Notes: generated by a model from the sequence alone, not told the origin. Numbered from the stretch's first letter, positions 17,799 to 26,769 are shown. The stretch is 64,000 bases of DNA from Paraburkholderia flava (GCF_004359985.1 NZ_SMRO01000001.1:2084193-2148192), one strand, 5' to 3'. Numbers and translations are program-made.

Positions 17799-19505
17799 AT
17801 GAACAAACCCTGGCTGGATTCCTATCCGGATGACGTACCGGAACGAATCGACCCGACGCAATATCCGTCTTTGGCTCATTTGCTAAGCGAGTCTTTCCGG
17901 ATGTTCGCCAGCCGCAACGCGTACGTCTGCATGGGTAAAACCATGACGTACGCGGAACTCGATGCGCACTCGCGCAGTCTGGGTGCATGGCTGCAAGGCA
18001 AAGGGTTGGTGAAAGGCGCGCGGGTAGCGGTGATGATGCCGAACGTGCTTCAGTACCCGGTGGCCGTCGCGGCCATTCTGCGGGCCGGGCTGGTCGTCGT
18101 GAACGTCAACCCGCTATATACGCCGCGCGAGCTGGAGCATCAGCTCAGAGACTCGGGCGCCGAGGCTATTGTCATTCTGGAGAACTTTGCGGCGACGCTG
18201 CAGCAGGTGGTCGCACGTACCGGAATCCAGCATGTCGTGGTCGCCGCGATGGGCGATCTGCTGGGCTCGATGAAGGGGGCCTTGACCAACTTCGTTATCA
18301 GAAAGCAAAAGAAGCTGGTGCCGCGCTACCGGTTACCGGGTTCCACACAGTTTCGATGCGTGCTTCATGAAGGTGGCGAGCTGTCGCTCAAGTCCGTCGC
18401 GCTCGGTCATCACGATGTTGCGTTCCTGCAATACACGGGAGGTACGACCGGTGTATCTAAAGGCGCGATCCTGAGCCACCGGAATGTCATAGCGAACATC
18501 CTGCAGAACGATGCGTGGACTCGCCCGGTGCTGGACCGGAATCCGCCGCTCGACGCGATGGTGACCGTATGCGCGCTGCCGCTGTATCACGTCCTCGCGC
18601 TCGGCGCATGCATGCTGTTCGGTGCACGCCGGGGTGCGATGAATATCCTGATTCCGAATCCTCGCGATATCCCAAGCCTCGTGCGGGAACTGTCGAAGCA
18701 TCGCATTCACTTCTTTCCCGGCGTCAACACGTTGTTCAACGCTCTGTTGAGCGACGCAAATTTTTCGCGTATCGATTTTTCCGGACTGCGGATCACGATT
18801 GGCGGCGGCATGGCCATACAGCGAGCCGTCAGCGAAAAATGGATGCAGGTCACCGGTTGCCCGATCCTCGAAGGTTACGGTCTCTCTGAGACGTCTCCCA
18901 CTGCAACCATGAACCTGGCCACGATCGACGCGTTCACCGGGACGATCGGTCTGCCGGTTTCATCGACCGACATCGCGATTCTGGACGACGCCGGCCAGCC
19001 TCTACCGATCGGCGAGCAAGGCGAAATTGCGATTCGCGGGCCGCAGGTCATGATGGGTTACTGGAATCGCCCCGAAGAAACCGCGCGCGTGATGACCGAC
19101 GACGGCTTCCTCAAGTCCGGCGATATCGGCGTGATGGACGAACGCGGCTTCGTCAGGATCGTGGACCGCAAGAAGGACATGATTCTCGTCTCCGGCTTCA
19201 ACGTGTATCCGAGCGAAATCGAGGCCGTGGTGTCTTCCCATCCTGACGTTCTCGAGTGTGCATGCGTCGGCATTCCCGATGAGAAATCAGGTGAGGCAGT
19301 CAAGCTATTCGTCGTTCGAAGGAATCATTCGCTTAACGTCGAGCAACTGATGGATCACTGCCGTCAGCAACTGACCGCCTACAAGAGGCCGCGCCACATC
19401 GAATTTCGTGAGGCATTGCCCAAATCAAACGTGGGCAAGATTCTGCGCCGCGAATTGCGCGACGAGAAAACGCCGACCCGCATGCGCGATGCCGTCAATC
19501 ACTAG
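17799..19505 (+). CDS. Long/medium-chain acyl-CoA ligase (FadD-like)
   Basis: The start at 17799 (MNKPWLDSYP) follows the usual FadD N-terminus; the frame is open to 17742 but without homology. The 568-residue protein has the AMP-binding P-loop YTGGTTGVSKG at about 212-222, the YGLSETSP motif, the hinge region with GDIG and DRKKDMI, and the C-terminal catalytic Lys in KSNVGKILRREL. It activates a carboxylic acid as CoA thioester at the cost of ATP. In this setting it would take the acid released by the hydrolase. It may form one unit with the OmpW-like gene. Confidence 0.9.
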   Translation: MNKPWLDSYPDDVPERIDPTQYPSLAHLLSESFRMFASRNAYVCMGKTMTYAELDAHSRSLGAWLQGKGLVKGARVAVMMPNVLQYPVAVAAILRAGLVVVNVNPLYTPRELEHQLRDSGAEAIVILENFAATLQQVVARTGIQHVVVAAMGDLLGSMKGALTNFVIRKQKKLVPRYRLPGSTQFRCVLHEGGELSLKSVALGHHDVAFLQYTGGTTGVSKGAILSHRNVIANILQNDAWTRPVLDRNPPLDAMVTVCALPLYHVLALGACMLFGARRGAMNILIPNPRDIPSLVRELSKHRIHFFPGVNTLFNALLSDANFSRIDFSGLRITIGGGMAIQRAVSEKWMQVTGCPILEGYGLSETSPTATMNLATIDAFTGTIGLPVSSTDIAILDDAGQPLPIGEQGEIAIRGPQVMMGYWNRPEETARVMTDDGFLKSGDIGVMDERGFVRIVDRKKDMILVSGFNVYPSEIEAVVSSHPDVLECACVGIPDEKSGEAVKLFVVRRNHSLNVEQLMDHCRQQLTAYKRPRHIEFREALPKSNVGKILRRELRDEKTPTRMRDAVNH

Positions 19506-19612
19506 CAAAACTGCCATCGCCTGAAGTATCGCCGCCGGCCTGGCCGTTGTAGATCCCTCGAAGGCCCCATGGGCCACCCCGCCAGTAAAAATCGTATCGG
19601 AGACACACGCTC

Positions 19613-20335
19613 GTGAAATTCAGAAACCTTGCTTTGGTGCCGCTCGCTTTCGTCGTCAGTAGCGGTGCTTTCGCACAATCAGCAGGCAGCAACGTCGTTC
19701 AGTTCGGATGGATGCACCTCGCGCCGCAAGACTCGAGCGATCCTCTGAAAATACAGGGCAACACCTTGCGGAACAGCGGTGCCAGTGTCAACAATCAGGA
19801 CACGGCGGGCATCGCATTGACGCATCTCTTTACAGACCATATCGCTGTGGAAGGTGTCGTGGGCATCCCTCCACGGGTCGATGTGTCGGGAACGGGGGTA
19901 CTTGCTTCCCCCAGCATCAATCCGGTTGCAAACGCGCGGCAATGGAGTCCCGCGTTACTGATGAAGTATTACTTCACGGATGCGGACTCGAAGTTTCGCC
20001 CGTCGCTTGGCGTCGGCGTGAGTTATATCTGGTTCAATCATGTGCACGTGAACCCCGCATTCGAGCGATCGCTCAGCGGACTCGTCACGTCCGGTGCGAC
20101 GACGGCTGCACCATCGAACGCGACGGTGGACAGCACATGGGCGCCGGTATTCGAAGCCGGGTTGATGTACAACTTCGACAAACACTGGTCTGTTTCGGCG
20201 TCCGTTTCCTATCTGCCGTTCAGCACGAAAGCCCATATCACGACGACATTGCCGACGGGTGCGCAGGTTCATAGCGAAGCGAAGTTGGCGGTTAACCCGA
20301 TCGTTACCTTTCTGTCGATGGGTTACCGGTTCTAG
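19613..20335 (+). CDS. OmpW/AlkL family outer-membrane protein
   Basis: GTG start; 240 residues. The signal peptide ends near residue 21 (SGAFAQ). The body has the OmpW pattern: FGWMHLAPQDSS, GIALTHLFTDHIAVEGVVG, the turn with LLMKYYF, and a C-terminal aromatic YRF. OmpW proteins are 8-stranded barrels that let hydrophobic molecules into the cell by lateral diffusion; AlkL is the alkane-pathway member. Following an acyl-CoA ligase and near a Baeyer-Villiger enzyme, uptake of a hydrophobic ketone or alkane-like substrate is the best reading. Confidence 0.87.
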   Translation: MKFRNLALVPLAFVVSSGAFAQSAGSNVVQFGWMHLAPQDSSDPLKIQGNTLRNSGASVNNQDTAGIALTHLFTDHIAVEGVVGIPPRVDVSGTGVLASPSINPVANARQWSPALLMKYYFTDADSKFRPSLGVGVSYIWFNHVHVNPAFERSLSGLVTSGATTAAPSNATVDSTWAPVFEAGLMYNFDKHWSVSASVSYLPFSTKAHITTTLPTGAQVHSEAKLAVNPIVTFLSMGYRF

Positions 20336-20448
20336 CGCGTGGATGTCGACGTTGCAGGCAGGTGTTCATGATCGCGGGCCAGTCGTCGGAGGTGGTTGAG
20401 TCATGGCGGGCACGTCGATCGTCGGTTGGCGCGGTGCGGGTTGCCGCG

Positions 20449-20970
20449 CTAACCGATCCGCCAATGCACAGCCCAAGGCCACGCATACGCACGATGCAGC
20501 CACACATGCGCGGCAACCACCCAGGCAGCACCCCACGACGCCCCCACGATCAACAGATCGCACCGCCCGCTATTCCACCAGTTCAACGAATGACGTCCGG
20601 CGATCCACGGCACGCCGAGTGGATTCGGCCAGTCGGCGAGCAGGTGCATCAGGCCGCCGCACGCGAAGCCGAACGCTGCGGCAGCGAGCGGACGATGCGA
20701 GGTCACAGCGAAGTGCCACGACACGATGAGCAGCACGACCCAGCCGATGCCCCAGTGCGTGACGGTGCGATGCGTGATCCACAGGCGTCGCGAGCGAGAC
20801 CACCATGCGACCTCGAGCCAGTCGGGCGCGGTCGCACCCGCGACGCCGGCCACGAATGTCAGCAGGGTCCACAGATGAAATGGGCCACCCGCGCCCGCCT
20901 GCTGCACGAGGGCGGCGGCGATCACGCCGGCGGCCCAGCCGGTCGCGTGATGCGCGTGGCTGGAGGCCAT
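20449..20970 (-). CDS. YdjM/DUF457-type membrane-bound metal-dependent hydrolase
   Basis: The 173-residue protein has four or five hydrophobic segments and the family's conserved polar residues: SHAHHATGW at the N-terminus, PDWLE, HRTVTHW and HLLADWPNP. These His/Asp residues define the YdjM (LexA-regulated, DUF457) membrane hydrolase family. Substrate unknown. It ends 113 bp from the convergent OmpW gene. Confidence 0.85.
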   Translation of the reverse strand: MASSHAHHATGWAAGVIAAALVQQAGAGGPFHLWTLLTFVAGVAGATAPDWLEVAWWSRSRRLWITHRTVTHWGIGWVVLLIVSWHFAVTSHRPLAAAAFGFACGGLMHLLADWPNPLGVPWIAGRHSLNWWNSGRCDLLIVGASWGAAWVVAAHVWLHRAYAWPWAVHWRIG

Positions 20971-20997
20971 ATCGCAGAGAGTGAAAGTTAGATGCGC

Positions 20998-21348
20998 TTA
21001 CGTCGTGCAGCGAGCGATGTCGAAGCGCATTTCTTCTTCGGCCGGATCGTCCGGTGCGCCGTCCGGATGCACGACCTTGATCACCGTGCCGCCGCGCGAC
21101 GGCGTCAGCCACACGTAATACGCGGCGTGCGAGCGCGAACCGACCGACAGCGTGATCACGCCGTTTTCACTCGACTTCTGCACGCGCGACAGACGATCGT
21201 CGAGACAGCGCGCGATGTCGTCGGGCTGGCGTGCCGACGACACATACACCAGCGGCGGAAGCGAGACCGCTTCCTGCGGCGGCACAACGGGTGAAGAACC
21301 GCAAGCGGCGAGAACAACAGCGGGAACAAGCAGGAGGAGTCGTTTCAT
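20998..21348 (-). CDS. Small lipoprotein of unknown function
   Basis: Start chosen at 21348 because MKRLLLLVPAVVLAAC gives a perfect lipoprotein signal (lipobox LAAC, Cys16); the open frame reaches further upstream without signal. The 116-residue product has a conserved-looking domain with IARCLDDRLSRVQ, SRSHAAYYVWL and a C-terminal IARC. It resembles the small Burkholderiales lipoproteins annotated only as hypothetical. The gene lies 27 bp upstream of the YdjM gene on the same strand. Confidence 0.75.
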   Translation of the reverse strand: MKRLLLLVPAVVLAACGSSPVVPPQEAVSLPPLVYVSSARQPDDIARCLDDRLSRVQKSSENGVITLSVGSRSHAAYYVWLTPSRGGTVIKVVHPDGAPDDPAEEEMRFDIARCTT

Positions 21349-21634
21349 CGTCGAAGATCGGCTGATGGTCGCGCGTGACGTTCGGTGCGACGGCGCATGC
21401 GTGCGGCGCAAAGCGATCGAACGATCAACGCATGCGCACCTCGCGAAGCCGCCGGATTCCGAACGCCGCGTGCGGCGCGAATGCTGTCGGGCGAACGATG
21501 CGCACAGGGGCACATCGCGGCGAAGAGGCCGGCTTGCGCGCGCACGGCAGACGATGCGTGCGCGATGGCAGGACGGCTGACGGGCAGTATACCCGCGCGA
21601 TCCGCAGCCGTTTTGCGCGGAAAACTTTAGCAAC

Positions 21635-21670
21635 AAAAAAACGCGCGCACGACACAAGGTCGTGCGCGCG
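21635..21670 (-). terminator. Rho-independent terminator of the porin gene
   Basis: A perfect GC-rich stem (GCGCGCACGAC and its complement, within 21642-21670) with a 5-nt loop is followed on the minus strand by seven T (21641-21635). Confidence 0.9.
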
Positions 21671-21683
21671 CAGCTTCCTGCAA

Positions 21684-21721
21684 GTTGCGAACCGGCCCCG
21701 CATGCGGGCCCGGTTCGCAAC
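21684..21721. repeat. 38-bp near-perfect palindrome after the porin stop
   Basis: The arms GTTGCGAACCGG and CCGGTTCGCAAC are exact, and the centre is also almost self-complementary. It lies 5 bp past the porin stop codon and 14 bp before the terminator stem, so the mRNA would end in two consecutive hairpins, probably protecting a highly expressed transcript from 3' exonucleases. Confidence 0.75.
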
Positions 21722-21726
21722 GTCGA

Positions 21727-22878
21727 TCAGAAGCGGTGACGCAGGCCGACAGCCACGGCGGTCTGGTTCGCGGTCGACGAAGGCGACAGCGTGTTGATCG
21801 CCGCCACGTTCGCACCGAAGTTGCCGAGTTCGCCCGATGCGTGCTGGTACACGCCTTCGAGGTACACGTCGGTACGCTTGCTCAGCGAGTAGTCGCCTTG
21901 CAGCGACACCGTGTGCCACTTCGGATCGCCCGTGCCGTTCGAACCCGACACCTTGCCGTCCGTGAACGTGTACGCAGCCGCGAGGCTCAGTGCCGGCGTC
22001 AGTGCATAACGACCGTTCACTTCGTAGTTGTCCATGTGCAGGTTGGTGCCCGACAGGCCGCCGATGAACGTGCCACCGACGTTCGCGCTCTGCATGTTGT
22101 CGAGCTGCGTGTGCGTGTACACGAGGCCGACCGTCGCCGGGCCGTACGTGTAGTTCGCGCCGACGCCGTACGTACGTTGCAGTTGCGCCGCGATCTGCGC
22201 GCTGCCGTCGCCCGACGACACTGCGCCGCCCGTGTTGTTGCTGCCCGAGTTGTTCAGTTGCAGGTAGGCAGCCGCGACGCTGAACGGACCGTTGTCATAC
22301 GATGCGCCCGCGCTCCACGCACGGTTGTTCGAGAACTGACCCGCCGCGTTGCTGAAGCCATACAGGCCGCCGAAACGCAGACCCGCATAGTTCGTGCTCG
22401 TGTACTTGACCGAGTTCTTGATCGAGAACGAGTTGTCGAGGTTGTCGTTGTCGAACGGGTGAGCGGCGAGGTTGTTGCCGTAGCCCGCGCCGGCTGCCGA
22501 CAGCGGTGCCAGATAATCGACGACCGAATCGTACTGACGGCCGAGCGTCAGCGTGCCGTAGCGGTCGCTTTGCAGACCGACGAACGCCTGACGATTGAAG
22601 ATCGTGTTGTCTTCCGAGAACTTGCCGTTGTTCAGGTTGAAGCCGCTTTCCAACGTGAAGATCGCGTGCAGACCGCCACCGAGATCTTCGCTGCCGCGCA
22701 GGCCGAAGTACGTGTTCGACACCGAGCCGCTGCCTTGCTGCCAGTTGCTGTGGCCGCCCTGGTTGTTCGAGTAGATCAGGCCGGCATCGAGCGTGCCGTA
22801 CAGCGTCACGCTGCTCTGCGCATGCGCAGCGGCGGCGAAGCTACCCAGAATGCCCGCAACGATAAGGGTTTTTTTCAT
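21727..22878 (-). CDS. Gram-negative porin (Burkholderia OpcP/Omp38 type)
   Basis: The 383-residue protein starts with a signal peptide (MKKTLIVAGILGSFAAAAHAQ) followed by SSVTLYGTLDAGL and the loop block GLRGSEDLGGGLHAIFTLESGF, diagnostic of beta-proteobacterial trimeric general porins. It ends in VGLRHRF with the C-terminal Phe needed for outer-membrane assembly. The ribosome site GGAG lies 9 nt before ATG. The AT-richer DNA upstream (about 22960-23060) is the likely promoter region. Confidence 0.95.
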   Translation of the reverse strand: MKKTLIVAGILGSFAAAAHAQSSVTLYGTLDAGLIYSNNQGGHSNWQQGSGSVSNTYFGLRGSEDLGGGLHAIFTLESGFNLNNGKFSEDNTIFNRQAFVGLQSDRYGTLTLGRQYDSVVDYLAPLSAAGAGYGNNLAAHPFDNDNLDNSFSIKNSVKYTSTNYAGLRFGGLYGFSNAAGQFSNNRAWSAGASYDNGPFSVAAAYLQLNNSGSNNTGGAVSSGDGSAQIAAQLQRTYGVGANYTYGPATVGLVYTHTQLDNMQSANVGGTFIGGLSGTNLHMDNYEVNGRYALTPALSLAAAYTFTDGKVSGSNGTGDPKWHTVSLQGDYSLSKRTDVYLEGVYQHASGELGNFGANVAAINTLSPSSTANQTAVAVGLRHRF

Positions 22879-23273
22879 ATTTCCAACTCCGAGAACAGTG
22901 CATGGGGAATCGCACTTCAGCGCGCGCCGCGGGTGCTACCGGCGGTCTGACGATTCGCAGCGAAGTTTATTCTTAACAGTGCAAGCTTTAATCTCGAATT
23001 GCACAACAAAGCATTCCGTTATGGGGAATGGCCATCCTGAAATTGGTAAACCCATATGAATAAAGAGATTTCGTGAATGCTTCGTGGAACGAATTGAGGC
23101 TGTCAATGAAAGGGGTGTTGCGGCATTGCGACGGCAATGCTGATCGATTGCGTTGAAATGCAACGCCGATCGCGATCAAGCGCCTGAATTCAGCACATTT
23201 TAAGCAAGTCACTGTTCCTGTTTGCGGGGTCGAAGACGGGCCGCCGACACACTACAATTCGTCTTGCCCCTTT

Positions 23274-23293
23274 GACCAAGGGTGGTCTTTTTT
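23274..23293 (+). terminator. First tandem terminator
   Basis: GACCA (23274-23278) pairs with TGGTC (23283-23287) over a 4-nt loop and is followed by six T. The 5-bp stem is short, so it is expected to be leaky. Confidence 0.5.
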
Positions 23294-23303
23294 CATCTTT
23301 TAT

Positions 23304-23329
23304 ACGCGGCTTTCGGGCCGCGTTTTTTT
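23304..23329 (+). terminator. Second tandem terminator
   Basis: ACGCGGC (23304-23310) pairs with GCCGCGT (23317-23323) around TTTCGG, followed by a run of T to 23329. This is a strong intrinsic terminator. Confidence 0.85.
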
Positions 23330-23527
23330 ATGCGCGATTAAATTATCTCGATAAGTTCAATTTAAATCCGCCGGTCAGATCGCAATAGATTTTTTCTTAA
23401 AATGAAATGAACGGCTGGGCTGGTGGCGAGGTCCTGGCCGATCGTCGGAGGGAGCGGGCGGGTGTCGCCGCGCGGGTAGAATGCCTGGTTTGCACTGCGT
23501 GCCTCACTCATCACACGAGCAAGCCGG

Positions 23528-24028
23528 ATGACCGACACCCCCGACACCTCCCACGCCTCTGACACACCCGACGAACAGTTCGACCCACGCCTGTGGCGCA
23601 CGAACGGCTGGACCGCGCGCGTGATCAAGAACGAAGACGACGACGGCTGGGCCGTCGAGATGATCAAGGACGGCGAAGCCGAACCCGCGCTCGTTGGACC
23701 GTGGACGATGGGCCGCGACAAGAAGAATCCAAAGCCGCTCGATACGTCGGCGTTCAACACGCTGGTCAAGACCGCATCGGAAGTGCTGCGCCGTCACGAG
23801 CAGCAACTGCATGCGCAGCTGCACAAGCGCGTGACCGTCGATTCCCCCGACGGCGAGATCCTCGTCACGCTCGACATCGTGCCCGACGAGGACGATCCCT
23901 ACGCGATGCTGACCGCGTTCGACGCGCTGGGCGAACAGCTCGCGCAGGCGAAGGTGTCGGCGGGCTTCAGGCTGGCGCGTGGCAATGCCGAGGCGTGGGT
24001 CGAGGGCGGTTTCGGCCGGCCGCGTTGA
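23528..24028 (+). CDS. Conserved hypothetical protein, 166 aa
   Basis: The protein is soluble and acidic at the N-terminus (a Thr/Asp/Pro-rich tail of about 20 residues), then has a compact domain with WRTNGWTARVIKNEDDDGWAVEM, the motif GPWTMGRDKKNPKPLD, a predicted helix LVKTASEVLRRHEQQLHAQLHKRV and a C-terminal region ending in a Gly/Arg tail. I recognise it as a protein seen across Burkholderia without a known function. It reads in normal codon usage and its start is close to a weak purine stretch (GAGCAAGCCGG). Confidence 0.72.
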   Translation: MTDTPDTSHASDTPDEQFDPRLWRTNGWTARVIKNEDDDGWAVEMIKDGEAEPALVGPWTMGRDKKNPKPLDTSAFNTLVKTASEVLRRHEQQLHAQLHKRVTVDSPDGEILVTLDIVPDEDDPYAMLTAFDALGEQLAQAKVSAGFRLARGNAEAWVEGGFGRPR

Positions 24029-24237
24029 GGTTGATGGTGCCGCCGAGGTTGATGATGGGCGGATGACGGGTTGCCAACGAAATCCCGACTCAAACATTAA
24101 CAACGCCTGTCAATATACTTTCATATTCACTTCATAGAATCCTCGCGTCATAGCGGCGCGAGCGAAGAGTCATGTCGTCTCCGGCCCGGGCCGGCTATGC
24201 GCGTACCCCACACGCTACCTACACCGGACTTCGACAC

Positions 24238-26193
24238 ATGGCAGAGCAGCTCGACCCTTCCCGCCGCAAGGCCCTCAAAATTCTCGCCGGCGCGCCGATG
24301 CTGCCGCTCGGCTTCGCGTCCACGGCGCTGCTGGCCGGCTGCGGCGGCAGCGACGATCTGAACCCTGCAACACCGGTCAAGCCGATCGCGAACTTCACGA
24401 CGGCCGCGTTCGCCGCGATGGCCGCGCCGACGCTCGCCGACCCGGCCGCGATGGCGCGGACGTCGGTGGCTTCGTCGCTGACCGCGCAGTTCAGCGACGG
24501 CAGCAGCCGCACGTGGAAGCTCGCGTACCAGCCTTTCTTCACGACCGGCGACACGGTGCCGGACACGAAGGGCGGCACGATCCTCGCGGGCGGCTATTTC
24601 GATATCTCGAATCAACCCATCATCGATCGCTCGGTCGCGGGTAAAGAGCGCCAGTTCTTCTCCGACTGTCCGGACGGCAGCTCGCTGATCCGCCTCGACA
24701 AGCCGACGGTGAAAGGCGTGAAGGGCAACCCGGTGTTCGCGGTCGTGCAGTTCGAATACGCGACGCGCGATCAGAGCCTCGTGTCGATGTACGGCCAGCT
24801 GCCGTCGCCGATCGCGGTGCTCACGCTCGATCAGGATCCGACAACCGGCAAGCTGACGCTCGTCAGCTATTCGAACGTCGATACGTCGAGTGCGCATGGG
24901 TTGTGGATCACGTGCGGCGCGAGTCTGTCGCCGTGGAACACGCATCTGTCGAGCGAGGAGTACGAGCCGGATGCGGCAACGATCGCAACTAACAGCCAGT
25001 TCAAGGGCTTCAGCCGCAACCTCTACGGCGACGAGACGAAGGCGAACCCGTATCACTACGGCCATCTGCCCGAAGTGACCGTGAATCCCGATGGCACCGG
25101 CTCGATCCGCAAGCACTACTGCCTCGGCCGTATCTCGCATGAACTCGTGCAGGTGATGCCCGACCGGCGCACCGTGCTGATGGGCGACGACGCGACCAAC
25201 GGCGGCCTCTTCATGTTCATCGCGGATCGCGAGGCGGATCTGTCGGCGGGCACGCTGTACGTCGCGAAGTGGACGCAGACGTCGTCGGCGGGCGCGGGTG
25301 CCGCGACGCTGTCGTGGATCAACCTCGGCCACGCGACCAGCGACGAGATCGAAGCGCTCGCGAACAGCCTTACCGCCGCCGACATCCTCGACGTCGCGAC
25401 CAAAGACCCGGCCGATGCGAGCTACACGAAGATCAACTTCAACGGCACATTCAACTGGATTCGCATCAAGCCCGGCATGACGAAGGCCGCCGCGTTCCTC
25501 GAGACGCATCGCTACGCGGCGCTCGCGGGCGGCAGCATGGGCTTCACGAAGCTCGAAGGCACGACGGTCAACGCGAAGGACAAGGTGCTGTATTCGGCGA
25601 TGTCGCGGATCGAGAAATCGATGGTGCGTGGCAATGCCGCATCGACCGACGTCGCCGTCGACAAGACGATCAACGCGGGCGCCGTGTACGCGCTGAACCT
25701 GACGGGCGGCCAGCGCGACCGTGCGGGCGCGGCGATCGCGAGCGACTGGGTGCCGGTGGACATGAGCGCGCCGGCGGCACTCGTCGGCGAAGACCTGGCC
25801 ACGGCGGATGCGCTCGGCAATCTCGCGAATGCAGAGAAGATCGCGAACCCCGACAACCTCAAGTATTCGGAGAAGCTGCGCACGCTGTTCATCGGCGAGG
25901 ACAGCGGCCTGCACGTGAACAACTTCCTGTGGGCGTATCACGTCGACACGAAGACGCTCGCGCGTGTGCTGTCGTGCCCGGCCGGCGCGGAATCGACGGG
26001 GCTGCACGCGGTCGACGAAATCAACGGCTGGACGTACGTGATGAGCAACTTCCAGCACGTCGGCGACTGGGAAAGCCCGCTGCACGACAAGGTGAAGGCA
26101 ACGCTCGATCCGCTCGTGCGGGCCAACTACAAGGACCGCTTCGGTTCGTCGGTCGGTTATCTGACGGCCGACCCTTCCGCGCTCAAGCTGTGA
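24238..26193 (+). CDS. PhoX-family (DUF839) alkaline phosphatase-like protein, Tat-exported
   Basis: Start set at 24238 because the short tail MAEQLDPSRRKALK places the twin-arginine motif SRRKALK near residue 8; an in-frame ATG at 24172 would add 22 residues. The signal ends in a lipobox-like LLAGCGG, so the protein may be a Tat lipoprotein. The 651-residue body carries DUF839/PhoX patterns such as the acidic substrate-side motif PEVTVNPDGTGSIRKHY, LMGDDATNGGLFMFIAD and the block FIGEDSGLHVNNFLWAY. PhoX enzymes are calcium- and iron-dependent phosphomonoesterases of the cell envelope. Phosphatase activity is probable but not proven by sequence alone. Confidence 0.85.
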   Translation: MAEQLDPSRRKALKILAGAPMLPLGFASTALLAGCGGSDDLNPATPVKPIANFTTAAFAAMAAPTLADPAAMARTSVASSLTAQFSDGSSRTWKLAYQPFFTTGDTVPDTKGGTILAGGYFDISNQPIIDRSVAGKERQFFSDCPDGSSLIRLDKPTVKGVKGNPVFAVVQFEYATRDQSLVSMYGQLPSPIAVLTLDQDPTTGKLTLVSYSNVDTSSAHGLWITCGASLSPWNTHLSSEEYEPDAATIATNSQFKGFSRNLYGDETKANPYHYGHLPEVTVNPDGTGSIRKHYCLGRISHELVQVMPDRRTVLMGDDATNGGLFMFIADREADLSAGTLYVAKWTQTSSAGAGAATLSWINLGHATSDEIEALANSLTAADILDVATKDPADASYTKINFNGTFNWIRIKPGMTKAAAFLETHRYAALAGGSMGFTKLEGTTVNAKDKVLYSAMSRIEKSMVRGNAASTDVAVDKTINAGAVYALNLTGGQRDRAGAAIASDWVPVDMSAPAALVGEDLATADALGNLANAEKIANPDNLKYSEKLRTLFIGEDSGLHVNNFLWAYHVDTKTLARVLSCPAGAESTGLHAVDEINGWTYVMSNFQHVGDWESPLHDKVKATLDPLVRANYKDRFGSSVGYLTADPSALKL

Positions 26194-26265
26194 TGGAGCA
26201 GTGCGTGTAACCGTGTGATGGGTGGATTCATCGCGTGGGACTTTAGGCGGGTGCCCCTGCCGTCG

Positions 26266-26290
26266 CCCCTCTTCGGAGGGGTTTTTTTTA
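26266..26290 (+). terminator. Terminator after the PhoX-like gene
   Basis: CCCCTC and GAGGGG pair around a TTCG tetraloop (26266-26281), followed by a run of eight T. It sits 73 bp after the stop codon. Confidence 0.92.
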
Positions 26291-26337
26291 TTTGTCGTTT
26301 TCGTGAAGTCGCCGCGAAATAACCGCTGGCACGCAGC

Positions 26338-26769
26338 CTAACTGCGCTTGCAGAAAATCGCCGTGACGAACGGCGCGACGTGATGAACGATTGCCGTGCT
26401 GCCGCCCTGGGTGACGGCGGTCTGCACTTTCTCTGTCCCACCAAAGACGACCGCGCCGTAAGCGGATTGCGCGACCGGCTCGCCGTCGCCGGTGCGGAAC
26501 ATCGGGTCGTCTTTCTCGTACCCGACAATCGCGATGACGCGGAATCCGTACGCGGTCAGATCGACCCCTTTCGCGGGACTGAATGCGTTGATCGAATTAC
26601 TCTCGACCCGGCTCGGTTTAGGGTCGATCAACTGCTGCGTCGTGAGGTCGGAAATAAAGCGATGCGCGGACTCGTTGCACGCGAGCGCGTCGTCCAGCGG
26701 GGCGGCATGGGCGGCGAACGGCGCTGCGGCAAGCAGCGCGGCGAATAACGGGAGAAGAACGCTTTTCAT
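26338..26769 (-). CDS. Small exported protein of unknown function
   Basis: Start at 26769 gives a Sec signal (MKSVLLPLFAALLAAAPFAAHA) and a 143-residue precursor; the open frame continues upstream without signal. The mature part begins APLDDALACNESAHRF and contains two Cys, one near the start and one in the C-terminal FCKRS, which could form a disulfide. No family recognised. It ends 48 bp from the terminator of the convergent PhoX-like gene. Confidence 0.75.
   Translation of the reverse strand: MKSVLLPLFAALLAAAPFAAHAAPLDDALACNESAHRFISDLTTQQLIDPKPSRVESNSINAFSPAKGVDLTAYGFRVIAIVGYEKDDPMFRTGDGEPVAQSAYGAVVFGGTEKVQTAVTQGGSTAIVHHVAPFVTAIFCKRS

Larger units (their letters stand above)
21349..21726. 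other. Gap with 3' hairpins of the porin gene
   Basis: The part next to the porin holds two strong hairpins and a T-run (listed separately). The remainder, 21349-21630, is GC-rich; I see no gene or clear promoter in it. Confidence 0.5.
23230..23329 (+). ncRNA. Candidate short RNA or attenuated leader with two terminators
   Basis: TACAAT at 23253-23258 is a good -10; TCGAAG 17 bp before it is a poor -35. Transcription from about 23265 would meet stem GACCA/TGGTC plus six T (23274-23293), then a second stem plus seven T (23304-23329), giving RNAs of roughly 30 and 65 nt. An alternative stem CCCTT/AAGGG (23268-23272 with 23278-23282) overlaps and excludes the first terminator stem. It is either a small RNA or a leader of the gene at 23528. 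Confidence 0.45.
22879..23527. other. Gap with porin promoter region and a short transcription unit
   Basis: The left half is unusually AT-rich for this genome and carries the upstream region of the minus-strand porin. The right half carries a plus-strand -10-like TACAAT followed by two consecutive terminators (listed separately). The DNA from 23330 to 23460 is again AT-rich and shows no gene. Confidence 0.6.

Noticed and set aside
21685..22950. 421-codon plus-strand frame antisense to the porin
   Set aside because: Composition is that of a reverse-complemented porin; no start context.
8755..24055. 13-bp string GCCGAGGTTGATG found downstream of two genes (about 8760 and 24042)
   Set aside because: A 13-mer match is expected by chance many times in 64 kb.
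24148..26085. 645-codon minus-strand frame across the PhoX-like gene
   Set aside because: Antisense shadow; the plus-strand protein has recognisable motifs and a Tat signal.
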